From positions 1-8,910 of the forward strand of contig JALSRF010000390.1 in the NCBI GenBank assembly GCA_026984895.1: a stretch of DNA of 8,910 nt, given 5' to 3'. The notes under the pieces are model-generated. The model was not told where the DNA came from, ran no database searches, and saw only the letters and a program-made list of their open reading frames with translations. Both the position numbers and the translations under genes were made by a program. Shown here piece after piece: positions 1 through 5,191 of the stretch. This DNA is from Paracoccaceae bacterium. Its GTDB lineage: Bacteria; Pseudomonadota; Alphaproteobacteria; Rhodobacterales; Rhodobacteraceae. Every line of letters starts with the position of its first letter. The first letter of the stretch is position 1.

Positions 1-1070
1 TCGCGATCAACCACGCTCAGACAGACCGTCTCGCGGTGGACGTTCCCGGTCGCGGCCGGCAGGTCTGCGATGACGCGCGCCGGGTCGATCAGTGCGGCCA
101 GTCTGGCGGCAGTCTGCGGCGACAGCATGTGCTCCAGCCGGGTGGTCCGGTCTGCATCGGCAATGAAGCGATTGCGCGCGTCGTAGGCCAGTTTCGTGGC
201 TTCGGCTTCCAGATGGGCCCTTTCGGCACCGAAAGGATCCATGTCCGCCATTTCGAAATGCGACAGGATATTGGCCAGCAGCAGCGCCGTTGCGCCCTGC
301 CCGTTGGGTGGATGCTCCACAAGTTCGGTGCCCCGGTAATCCGTCGCAAGAGGCGCCGTGTAATTGCACTGCGTCTGCGCGAAGTCGTCCAGACTGTGCG
401 TGCCCCCGGCCGCATTCAGCGCCTGTACCATGTCCCGGGCGACCTCGCCCTCGTAAAAGGCAGCGCGACCGTCGCGCGCCAGGGTCTCGAGCAGCCGGGC
501 CTGCATCGGGTGGCGAAAGATATCGCCGACGCTCGGAGGTTTGCCGTCAAGCAGATAGTAGTCGCGCGCGACACCTTGCAGGGTGTCCGCGTGATTGTGC
601 CAGTCGAAGGCCGTGCGCGGGGCAACCGGCACGCCGTTTCTGGCATAGTGGATCGCCGGCGCAAGGCTCGCCGCCAGTCCGAGTTTGCCCCAGTCCTGCG
701 ACAGGCGGCAAAAGGCATCGATGGCGCCGGGAACCGTGACCGCGTGCGCGCTGTTCGGAGGGATCCGTTTCAGGGCGCGTGCGCGCAGGTCGGCCGCGTT
801 CAGACCGGCGGGCGCACGTCCCGAGCCGTTCAGCGCAACAACGCTTTCCTTGCCGGCGGGTTTCAGCAGCACGAAACAGTCGCCGCCAATTCCGGTGGAA
901 GCCGGTTCGCATATGCCAAGGAGAACGGCTGCGGCGATGGCGGCATCCACGGCATTGCCGCCATCGCGCAGGATCGCGACAGCGGCCTGGGCAGCCAGCG
1001 GATGCGACGTGGCACAAAGGGCATTCGTGGCAAGAACCGGAGAACGCCCCGGCATCTGGAAATCGCGCAT
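1..1070 (-). CDS. Gamma-glutamyltransferase-like Ntn hydrolase (3' part cut off by window edge)
   Basis: The minus-strand frame is open from the ATG at 1070-1068 to the window edge, so about 356 residues are visible and the C-terminal part is missing. Gamma-glutamyltransferases are made as a proenzyme that cleaves itself before a threonine, which then becomes the nucleophile for hydrolysis or transfer of gamma-glutamyl groups such as that of glutathione. Visible hallmarks are the N-terminal ATSHPLAAQAAVAILRDGGN and VDAAIAAA region (about residues 20-48), EPASTGIGGDCF (55-66), GSGRAP (82-87, R85 probably the counterpart of the substrate-carboxylate-binding Arg), PPNGQG (254-259), and ETVCLSVVD (347-355). 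T348 (codon 29-27) is the predicted nucleophile, so almost the entire window part is the large subunit and the small subunit lies outside. The start is supported by GGAGG five bases upstream. No signal peptide is apparent, which suggests a cytoplasmic enzyme of the YwrD-like branch rather than periplasmic Ggt. The exact substrate is unknown. Confidence 0.88.
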   Translation of the reverse strand, partial: MRDFQMPGRSPVLATNALCATSHPLAAQAAVAILRDGGNAVDAAIAAAVLLGICEPASTGIGGDCFVLLKPAGKESVVALNGSGRAPAGLNAADLRARALKRIPPNSAHAVTVPGAIDAFCRLSQDWGKLGLAASLAPAIHYARNGVPVAPRTAFDWHNHADTLQGVARDYYLLDGKPPSVGDIFRHPMQARLLETLARDGRAAFYEGEVARDMVQALNAAGGTHSLDDFAQTQCNYTAPLATDYRGTELVEHPPNGQGATALLLANILSHFEMADMDPFGAERAHLEAEATKLAYDARNRFIADADRTTRLEHMLSPQTAARLAALIDPARVIADLPAATGNVHRETVCLSVVDR

Positions 1071-1075
1071 GGTCT

Positions 1076-1080
1076 CCTCC
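1076..1080 (-). promoter_or_regulatory. Ribosome binding site of the gamma-glutamyltransferase gene
   Basis: On the minus strand the sequence reads GGAGG, then five bases, then ATG at 1070-1068. This strong Shine-Dalgarno match fixes the start. In-frame codons further upstream reach a stop (CTA on the plus strand reads TAG) within about 30 bases. Confidence 0.7.
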
Positions 1081-1139
1081 CGATGTCCCGGAAAGACTAG
1101 GCGCCAGGCGCGGTTTTGCAATATCGGAAGAGAGAAAGG

Positions 1140-1186
1140 CCTCGGCGTTGCGCACTGGGTGGGGGCTGTTAAACGCAACGCCGAGG
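1140..1186. repeat. Perfect 13-bp inverted repeat with 21-base spacer
   Basis: The left arm CCTCGGCGTTGCG (1140-1152) and the right arm CGCAACGCCGAGG (1174-1186) are exact reverse complements around a 21-base spacer. The arm centres are 34 bases apart, roughly three helical turns, which would suit two dimers or a tetramer of a DNA-binding regulator. As RNA on the minus strand it would form a stem with a C-rich loop (CAGCCCCCACCC), followed by the pyrimidine run CCTTTCTCTCTT. It lies 70 bases upstream of the GGT-like start codon, so it could be an operator, a leader structure, or a terminator/small RNA hairpin. The repeat is directly visible; its role is inference. Confidence 0.8.
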
Positions 1187-1329
1187 GAAGCTATATGCAG
1201 CTACAGGACCCTTTTTGTCGTTGTATTCTGGCCCGACTAAGGACCATTTGCGGCATTTTGGCGGCATCTGCCCGAAAAGATTGCATATATGCGATCACGC
1301 GCCCTGAATCGCGGAATCGGTCCGGCCTG

Positions 1330-1356
1330 GCCGGCTTCGCCCGCAGGGGCGCCGGC
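1330..1356. repeat. Bulged GC-rich hairpin downstream of the anti-sigma kinase gene
   Basis: The arms GCCGGC (1330-1335) and GCCGGC (1351-1356) enclose an inner GCCC/GGGC stem with loop GCAG, with a three-base bulge (TTC) on one side. It sits 66 bases past the stop of the kinase gene, where a terminator would be expected. On that strand the hairpin is preceded, not followed, by a T run, so it is not a classical intrinsic terminator. It may instead be a 3'-end stabilising structure or simply GC-rich background. Confidence 0.35.
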
Positions 1357-1421
1357 AAAATGCGACCGGCCGGAAAGCGGCCCTGCGCCATCCGGTCCGG
1401 CGAAAAACGGTCGGTAAAGAC

Positions 1422-1886
1422 TCAGGTCGGGCGCGGGTCAAGATCGACGAACAGGGCCAGGCAATTCTTGTTGCCGAGGCGTTCGTAATGCACATCCTTG
1501 CAAAGCAGCCGGATCAGGAACCAGCCGAAGCCGCCTTCGGGCAGCTCGTCGGTCGGGCAGTCCAGGTTCTGCGGGCTGCCTTCGGGCGACTTGCCGTCGG
1601 GCATCGGGATACCGGTATCGGAAAAGGTCAGCACCATCCTGTCTCCTTCGCGGTCTGCCGACATTTCGATCGGCCCGTCCGATCGCTCGCCATAGGCGTG
1701 TTCGGCGATATTGTTGATGACCTCGGCCAGGATGATTTCCAGCTTGGAGATATCGTCGTCGGAAAGCGGCTGCAACTGGCTGTTGGACAGCACATCGGCG
1801 ATCACATCGCCAATACAGGCGGGGTCGCTCTGGAAATGATAGCGCGCGGGGTTCGGTCTTGGGCTGTGGCGGTTGCTTGTGGGCAC
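1422..1886 (-). CDS. Anti-sigma factor / serine-protein kinase, RsbW/SpoIIAB-like (GHKL ATPase)
   Basis: The product is 154 residues, about the usual size for a stand-alone RsbW/SpoIIAB kinase. The GHKL ATP-binding boxes are clear. The N box EVINNIAEHAYGE spans about 55-67, with E55 as probable general base and N59 as Mg ligand. The G1 box is FSDTGIPMPDG (88-98, D90 contacts adenine in the family). The G2 region is LPEGGFGWFLIRLL (115-128). Such kinases phosphorylate an STAS partner and, when that partner is phosphorylated, bind and hold a sigma factor or other client. The gene starts at GTG 1886-1884, with AGGAG ten bases upstream, and begins 29 bases after the STAS gene stop, so the two are surely co-transcribed. 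It resembles RbaW of the R. capsulatus RbaV/RbaW/RbaY system, which affects gene-transfer-agent production and stationary-phase survival. Orthology is inferred, and no sigma factor or PP2C phosphatase is in this window. Confidence 0.88.
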   Translation of the reverse strand: MPTSNRHSPRPNPARYHFQSDPACIGDVIADVLSNSQLQPLSDDDISKLEIILAEVINNIAEHAYGERSDGPIEMSADREGDRMVLTFSDTGIPMPDGKSPEGSPQNLDCPTDELPEGGFGWFLIRLLCKDVHYERLGNKNCLALFVDLDPRPT

Positions 1887-1915
1887 GGTAGCTGGGCTCC
1901 TGTTGGGCTGTCCGT

Positions 1916-2251
1916 CTAATGCCTGGCCTGCAGTGCAGACCCGGCATCCTCATGTATCCGGAAGACGGTATCCATCCGTGTCAGGCGAAACACCTTTTCG
2001 ACCGTCGGCGACAAGGTTGCCAACTCCAGGACCTGCCCTTCCGACAGCTGTTTCATGGAAGCAACGATCGCCCCCAGCCCGCTGCTGTCCACGAAATCGA
2101 CCTGCGCCAGGTCGAGGATGATGCGCGCCGGGGCGCTAGCGCAATATTCGCGCATCAGATCCTTGAACCGAATCGCGGCAGCGGCGTCTATGCGCGGTGC
2201 TTCGACGGTAATGACCAGCGTGTCGGGGTATTCGGTTTTTCGTAGTTCCAT
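1916..2251 (-). CDS. STAS-domain anti-sigma factor antagonist, RsbV/SpoIIAA-like
   Basis: This 111-residue protein consists of one STAS domain. The motif LAQVDFVDSSGLGAI (about 48-62) matches the phosphorylation site of SpoIIAA/RsbV. S57, the second Ser of DSSGLG, is the predicted target of the kinase encoded just downstream. In partner switching, the unphosphorylated form binds the kinase and frees its sigma-factor client. The start ATG at 2251-2249 has AGGA seven bases upstream. The same reading frame stays open far upstream through the antisense of the thiolase gene, but family length and the Shine-Dalgarno support this short start. It is followed 29 bases later by the kinase gene and is divergent from the thiolase operon. 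RbaV of R. capsulatus is the nearest named system I can suggest, without proof of orthology. Confidence 0.88.
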   Translation of the reverse strand: MELRKTEYPDTLVITVEAPRIDAAAAIRFKDLMREYCASAPARIILDLAQVDFVDSSGLGAIVASMKQLSEGQVLELATLSPTVEKVFRLTRMDTVFRIHEDAGSALQARH

Positions 2252-2344
2252 CTGTGGTCCTGCCTTCGTCAACGGGATCAAGGCTAGACGGCAATGGTTA
2301 CAATTCGGTATGCGTTGGAGGATCCGGCAATCGGGGGCAGCAGG
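2252..2344. promoter_or_regulatory. Divergent promoter region between STAS gene and thiolase operon
   Basis: This 93-base gap separates two divergent start codons and must hold the promoters of both units unless they lie inside the coding regions. On the plus strand TACAAT (2299-2304) resembles a -10 box and would give a leader of about 34 bases before the thiolase ATG. No good -35 element stands 16-18 bases upstream of it. For the STAS direction I could not identify a convincing promoter. Confidence 0.35.
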
Positions 2345-3511
2345 ATGAATGAGGTGTTTGTCGCGGGCGCTGCCCGCACGGCGATGGGCGGGCTTCAGGG
2401 CGTGTTTGCCGCGGCCGGCGCCCCGGTTCTGGGCGGGGCCGCCATTGCCGGCGCATTGTCCGATGCCACCGCCGGGCCGGAGCTTGTGGAAGAACTGATC
2501 ATGGGATGCGTTCTTCCGGCGGGCCAGGGCCAGGCTCCGGCGCGCCAGGCGGGGTTTCGTGCCGGCCTTGGGGATAGCGTTCCCGCGACCACGCTGAACA
2601 AGATGTGCGGATCGGGCATGAAGGCGGTGATGAGCGGGTTCGATACGCTGGCGCTCGGGCGATCGGCGGTGGTGGTGGCCGGCGGCATGGAAAGCATGAC
2701 CAACGCCCCCTACCTGCTGCCAAAGATGCGTGGCGGCGCCCGGCTGGGGCATGGACGGGTTCTGGACAGCATGTTTCTGGACGGGCTTGAGGATGCCTAT
2801 GACAAGGGGCGGCTGATGGGCACCTTTGCCGAGGATACGGCCGAGAAATATCAGTTCACCCGCGAGGCGCAGGACGCATATGCGATTCGCTCGCTCGAAC
2901 GGGCTCTGAATGCCCGGACGTCGGGGGCCTTCGATCGTGAAATCGTCCCGGTAAAGGTGACGACCCGGCGCGGTGAAACCCTGGTCGGCGAGGACGAACA
3001 GCCCGCGCGCGCCCGGCCCGAAAGGATCCCGCATCTGAAACCCGCCTTCCGCGACGGCGGCACCGTGACCGCGGCCAATTCCTCGTCGATCTCCGACGGC
3101 GCGGCGGCGCTGGTTCTGGCCTCGGCCGATGCCGGGCTGAAGCCGCGCGCGCGCATCCTCGGTCATGCCAGCCACGCGCAGCAACCGGCGTGGTTTTCGA
3201 CCGCCCCGATCCCGGCCGCACAAAAGCTGCTCGACCGCATCGGCTGGACAAAGGACGATGTGGACCTCTGGGAGGTCAACGAAGCCTTTGCGGTGGTGCC
3301 CATGGCCTTCATGCGCGACATGGAGATTCCGGCCGAAAAGATGAACGTCAACGGCGGCGCCTGCGCGCTGGGGCACCCGATCGGGGCCTCCGGCGCGCGC
3401 ATCATCGTCACCCTGCTGAACGCGCTTGAGGCGCGCGGGCTGAAACGCGGTGTTGCGGCCATCTGCATCGGCGGCGGCGAGGGCACGGCCATCGCCATCG
3501 AACTGGTCTGA
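2345..3511 (+). CDS. Thiolase (acetyl-CoA C-acyltransferase family)
   Basis: The product is 388 residues, normal for a type II thiolase. Thiolases catalyse the reversible condensation of acyl-CoAs or CoA-dependent cleavage of 3-ketoacyl-CoAs. Visible features are the N-terminal EVFVAGAARTAMGG, the acyl-accepting cysteine in LNKMCGSGMKAV (C88), AGGMESMTNAPYLL (112-125), NEAFA (312-316), the GGACALGHPIGASGAR active-site loop (337-352, H344), and the second catalytic cysteine in CIGGGEGTA (C374). All catalytic residues are present. I chose ATG 2345 because homologues start with MxEVFxxGAART. An in-frame ATG at 2294 would add 17 residues and lies before the only -10-like box. The stop overlaps the next start by one base (TGATG), implying translational coupling. 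No acyl-CoA dehydrogenase, CoA transferase or phaB-like gene is adjacent, so catabolic beta-oxidation versus acetoacetyl-CoA synthesis cannot be decided here. Confidence 0.93.
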   Translation: MNEVFVAGAARTAMGGLQGVFAAAGAPVLGGAAIAGALSDATAGPELVEELIMGCVLPAGQGQAPARQAGFRAGLGDSVPATTLNKMCGSGMKAVMSGFDTLALGRSAVVVAGGMESMTNAPYLLPKMRGGARLGHGRVLDSMFLDGLEDAYDKGRLMGTFAEDTAEKYQFTREAQDAYAIRSLERALNARTSGAFDREIVPVKVTTRRGETLVGEDEQPARARPERIPHLKPAFRDGGTVTAANSSSISDGAAALVLASADAGLKPRARILGHASHAQQPAWFSTAPIPAAQKLLDRIGWTKDDVDLWEVNEAFAVVPMAFMRDMEIPAEKMNVNGGACALGHPIGASGARIIVTLLNALEARGLKRGVAAICIGGGEGTAIAIELV

Positions 3512-3966
3512 TGGACTACCCGGCACTGGCGGTGCGCATCGCGGCGCTGACCGAGGGCGAAAGCGACGCCGTGGCGCTGATGGCCACCGTGGCCTGCGAG
3601 CTGCACCACGCCGACGACCGGTTCGACTGGACGGGGTTTTACCGGGTGGTGGCGCCGGGGCTGCTGAAGATCGGCCCCTACCAGGGCGGCCACGGCTGCC
3701 TGACCATCCCGTTTGGCAAGGGGGTCTGCGGAGCGGTGGCGCAGTCGGGCACGGCGCTGATCGTGCCCGATGTCGAGGCCTTTCCGGGTCATATCGCCTG
3801 TGCCGCTTCGACACGTTCGGAAATCGTGCTTCCGGTGCGTGATGCGCGCGGCGCCCTGATCGCGGTGCTGGACATTGACAGCAACCGGGCCGATGCCTTC
3901 ACCGCCGCTGACCAGGCAGGCCTGGAAATGATCCTGCGGGACAGTTTCGAAAGGGATTTGCAATGA
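3511..3966 (+). CDS. msrC: Free methionine-(R)-sulfoxide reductase (GAF domain, fRMsr/MsrC type)
   Basis: This 151-residue single GAF-domain protein matches fRMsr (E. coli YebR/MsrC), which reduces free Met-R-sulfoxide in the cytosol using thioredoxin-type electrons. The hallmark segments are WTGFYRVV (40-47), IGPYQGGHGC, IPFGKGVCGAV and FPGHIACAAS, followed by SEIVLPV and VLDIDS. The three cysteines C63, C73 and C97 keep the same 10- and 24-residue spacing as C84, C94 and C118 of the E. coli enzyme. E104 and D121/D123 match acidic residues implicated in binding the methionine amino group. The residue after the catalytic C97 is Ala, where E. coli has Asp. The gene overlaps the thiolase stop by one base and the next gene by four (ATGA), so all three are probably translated together. 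The fold and family are clear; activity is inferred. Confidence 0.9.
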   Translation: MDYPALAVRIAALTEGESDAVALMATVACELHHADDRFDWTGFYRVVAPGLLKIGPYQGGHGCLTIPFGKGVCGAVAQSGTALIVPDVEAFPGHIACAASTRSEIVLPVRDARGALIAVLDIDSNRADAFTAADQAGLEMILRDSFERDLQ

Positions 3967-4325
3967 AAACCGGCTCTTGCCTGTGCGGCGGCGTCGCCTT
4001 TGAGCTCGACGAACCCCTGCGCGACAGCATCGCCTGCCACTGCACCCAGTGCCGCAAGACCAGCGGCCACTATTGGTCGGCCACCCAGGTCCCCAATGAC
4101 CGGTTCCGGCTGACGCGCGATGACACCCTGACCTGGTTCCAATCCTCGCCTCAGGCCCGGCGCGGTTTCTGCAACCGGTGCGGCGCCAGCCTGTTCTGGC
4201 AAAGAAGCGGCGAAGACGCGATCTCGATCGGTTCCGGAACCCTGGACGTGCCGACCGGCATCACCACCGAGCGCCACATCTTTGTAGAGGACAAGGGTGA
4301 CTACTACCCGCTCGATCCGCTCTGA
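3963..4325 (+). CDS. GFA/CENP-V family zinc-binding protein
   Basis: This 120-residue protein has the GFA (glutathione-dependent formaldehyde-activating enzyme-like) cysteine pattern: C6-x-C8 followed by GG, C25-x-C27-x-x-C30 in ACHCTQCRKTSG, and C70-x-x-C73 in FCNRCGASLFW. These seven cysteines bind structural and labile zinc in the founding Gfa protein. Gfa of Paracoccus was proposed to speed S-hydroxymethylglutathione formation, but most members of this large family have no proven function, so a specific reaction should not be assumed. The start overlaps the preceding fRMsr stop by four bases (ATGA), making it the third gene of the thiolase operon. A hairpin follows five bases after the stop. 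Confidence 0.9.
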   Translation: MKTGSCLCGGVAFELDEPLRDSIACHCTQCRKTSGHYWSATQVPNDRFRLTRDDTLTWFQSSPQARRGFCNRCGASLFWQRSGEDAISIGSGTLDVPTGITTERHIFVEDKGDYYPLDPL

Positions 4326-4329
4326 GCCA

Positions 4330-4360
4330 CCCGGTCGGATGCCTCCGGCGGGGATATTTC
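4330..4360 (+). terminator. Hairpin at the end of the thiolase operon, with Rhodobacterales-type repeat core
   Basis: The stem pairs CCC-G-GTCGGA (4330-4339) with TCCGGC-G-GGG (4344-4353) around a TGCC loop, with one G/G mismatch and one G-T wobble. ATATTTC follows. It lies just after the GFA gene stop and before rluA. The core GCCTCCGGCGGGGATATTT (4341-4359), followed by an AAAGAAGAAA-type tail, resembles a motif I recall being repeated downstream of genes in Rhodobacteraceae genomes. That recollection cannot be verified here. The T run is short, so termination strength is uncertain. Confidence 0.6.
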
Positions 4361-4413
4361 AGGAAAGAAGAAACTTGTTTGGGTGCGGCGCGCGCGCGTG
4401 CTAGGGCGAGCGG

Positions 4414-5058
4414 ATGAATGATTACGCGCCCCCCGATGACCCGCTGGTGATCCTGCATCACGACCACGAGTTGCTGCTGGTGGACAAGCCCGCCGGCCTG
4501 CTTTCGGTGCCCGGAAAGGGCGAACACCTGGCAGACTGTCTTCTGGCCCGCGTGCAGGCGGTCTTCCCGGATGCGCTTCTGGTTCACCGGCTGGACCGCG
4601 ATACCTCGGGCGTGATGGTGTTTGCGATGACCCGGCATGCGCAGCGCCATCTGGGGCTGCAGTTCGAGAAACGCCATGTGAAAAAGGCCTATGTTGCGCG
4701 GGTCTGGGGGCGGGTCGAGGAAAGGACCGGCACCGTCGATCTGCCGCTGATCGTCGATTGGCCGAACCGGCCGCGCCAGATGGTGGACCATGCGCGCGGC
4801 AAGCCGGCGGTGACCGACTGGCGGGTGCTGCGCCGTGAGGAACGGACGACGCGGTTGCGCCTGTTCCCGAAGACCGGACGCAGCCACCAGTTGCGGGTGC
4901 ACATGCTGGCCATCGGGCACCCGATACTTGGCGATCCGTTTTATGCGACCGGCGAGGCCCGCGCGGCGCCCCGGCTGATGCTGCATGCCGAGAGCCTGCG
5001 CCTGCGTCATCCCGATGGCGGGCGTGCAACGACTTTCAAGGCGAAATGCGGGTTTTGA
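4414..5058 (+). CDS. rluA: RluA-family pseudouridine synthase (23S rRNA U746 / tRNA U32 type)
   Basis: This 214-residue protein is close in length to E. coli RluA (219). RluA converts U746 of 23S rRNA and U32 of some tRNAs to pseudouridine. The catalytic motif HRLDRDTSG (58-66) contains the nucleophile Asp, D61. Further conserved stretches are LLLVDKPAGLLSVPG (20-34), KKAYVARVWG, the RluA-typical DLPLIVDWPNRPRQ, TGRSHQLRVHMLAIGHPILGDPFYA, and the C-terminal TFKAKCGF. The DWPNRP segment is shared with E. coli RluA rather than RluC/RluD, supporting the dual-specificity RluA subgroup. There is no S4 domain, as in RluA. It starts at ATG 4414 with a weak AGGGCGAG upstream; a second in-frame start is not evident. 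An 88-base gap with a hairpin separates it from the GFA gene, so it is probably its own unit or reached by readthrough. Confidence 0.92.
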   Translation: MNDYAPPDDPLVILHHDHELLLVDKPAGLLSVPGKGEHLADCLLARVQAVFPDALLVHRLDRDTSGVMVFAMTRHAQRHLGLQFEKRHVKKAYVARVWGRVEERTGTVDLPLIVDWPNRPRQMVDHARGKPAVTDWRVLRREERTTRLRLFPKTGRSHQLRVHMLAIGHPILGDPFYATGEARAAPRLMLHAESLRLRHPDGGRATTFKAKCGF

Positions 5059-5191
5059 GGGCCGCCGCCGCCGGGCTGTCGGGGTCGGAATTTTCCGGTG
5101 TCGCTCCTCCCGGTTAGCTGGTATCACGGCGCGAGCAGGAAACGGACGACCGAGACCCCCGGCAAGGGGACGATGTTGCCAGGAGGAAACC
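5059..5191 (+). promoter_or_regulatory. Leader/promoter region of the FkbM gene
   Basis: This 133-base gap between rluA and the FkbM gene should contain the FkbM promoter or be transcribed from rluA. No clear terminator follows rluA. A short palindrome CGGAATTTTCCG (5086-5097) is visible and could be an operator half-site, though such a short repeat can arise by chance. No -35/-10 pair is convincing. Confidence 0.3.
5181..5186 (+). promoter_or_regulatory. Ribosome binding site deciding the FkbM start
   Basis: AGGAGG ends five bases before ATG 5192. The same frame is open upstream to about 4985 inside rluA, which would add 69 residues of low-complexity Arg/Gly-rich sequence. The strong Shine-Dalgarno settles the shorter start. 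Confidence 0.8.

Larger units (their letters stand above)
1071..1421. other. Non-coding region between the kinase gene and the GGT-like gene
   Basis: This 351-base stretch separates the stop of the anti-sigma kinase gene from the start of the GGT-like gene, both on the minus strand. Its middle (about 1187-1310) is AT-richer than the flanking genes, as expected of a promoter region for the GGT-like gene, but I could not pick a convincing -35/-10 pair. It holds a perfect 13-bp inverted repeat (1140-1152/1174-1186), a 10-bp AT-centred palindrome GCATATATGC (1283-1292), a related TATATGCA (1192-1199), and a bulged GC-rich hairpin (1330-1356). Short open frames exist on both strands (about 97 codons from 1195 on plus, 66 codons ending near 1191 on minus). 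They show no recognisable protein, are rich in Arg/Ser/Ala as chance frames in high-GC DNA are, and I do not call them genes. Confidence 0.6.

Noticed and set aside
36..1100. A 354-codon plus-strand frame across the GGT-like gene
   Set aside because: It is codon-for-codon antisense to a frame with full GGT motifs, and its translation has no recognisable domain.
1191..1391. A 66-codon minus-strand frame in the same gap
   Set aside because: No Shine-Dalgarno before its ATG, Arg/Ala/Pro-rich composition and overlap with the palindromic boxes.
1195..1488. A 97-codon plus-strand frame with a GAGGGAAG Shine-Dalgarno-like sequence in the GGT/kinase gap
   Set aside because: The translation is Arg/Ser-rich with no recognisable motif, and it runs 67 bases antisense into the kinase gene. 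It is better explained as a chance frame, although a small peptide cannot be fully excluded.
1916..3814. A 632-codon minus-strand frame that ends in the STAS domain and runs antisense through the thiolase and fRMsr genes
   Set aside because: Only its last 111 codons show a protein family. The rest is Arg/Pro/Gly-rich antisense of clear thiolase and fRMsr coding sequence, and a Shine-Dalgarno supports the short STAS start.
4387..4400. Alternating GCGCGCGCGCG tract upstream of rluA as a Z-DNA element
   Set aside because: Short alternating GC runs are expected in high-GC genomes, and nothing else supports a structural role.
4985..5191. Upstream extension of the FkbM protein by 69 residues
   Set aside because: The extra part overlaps rluA, is low-complexity, and the AGGAGG before ATG 5192 fits the shorter start.
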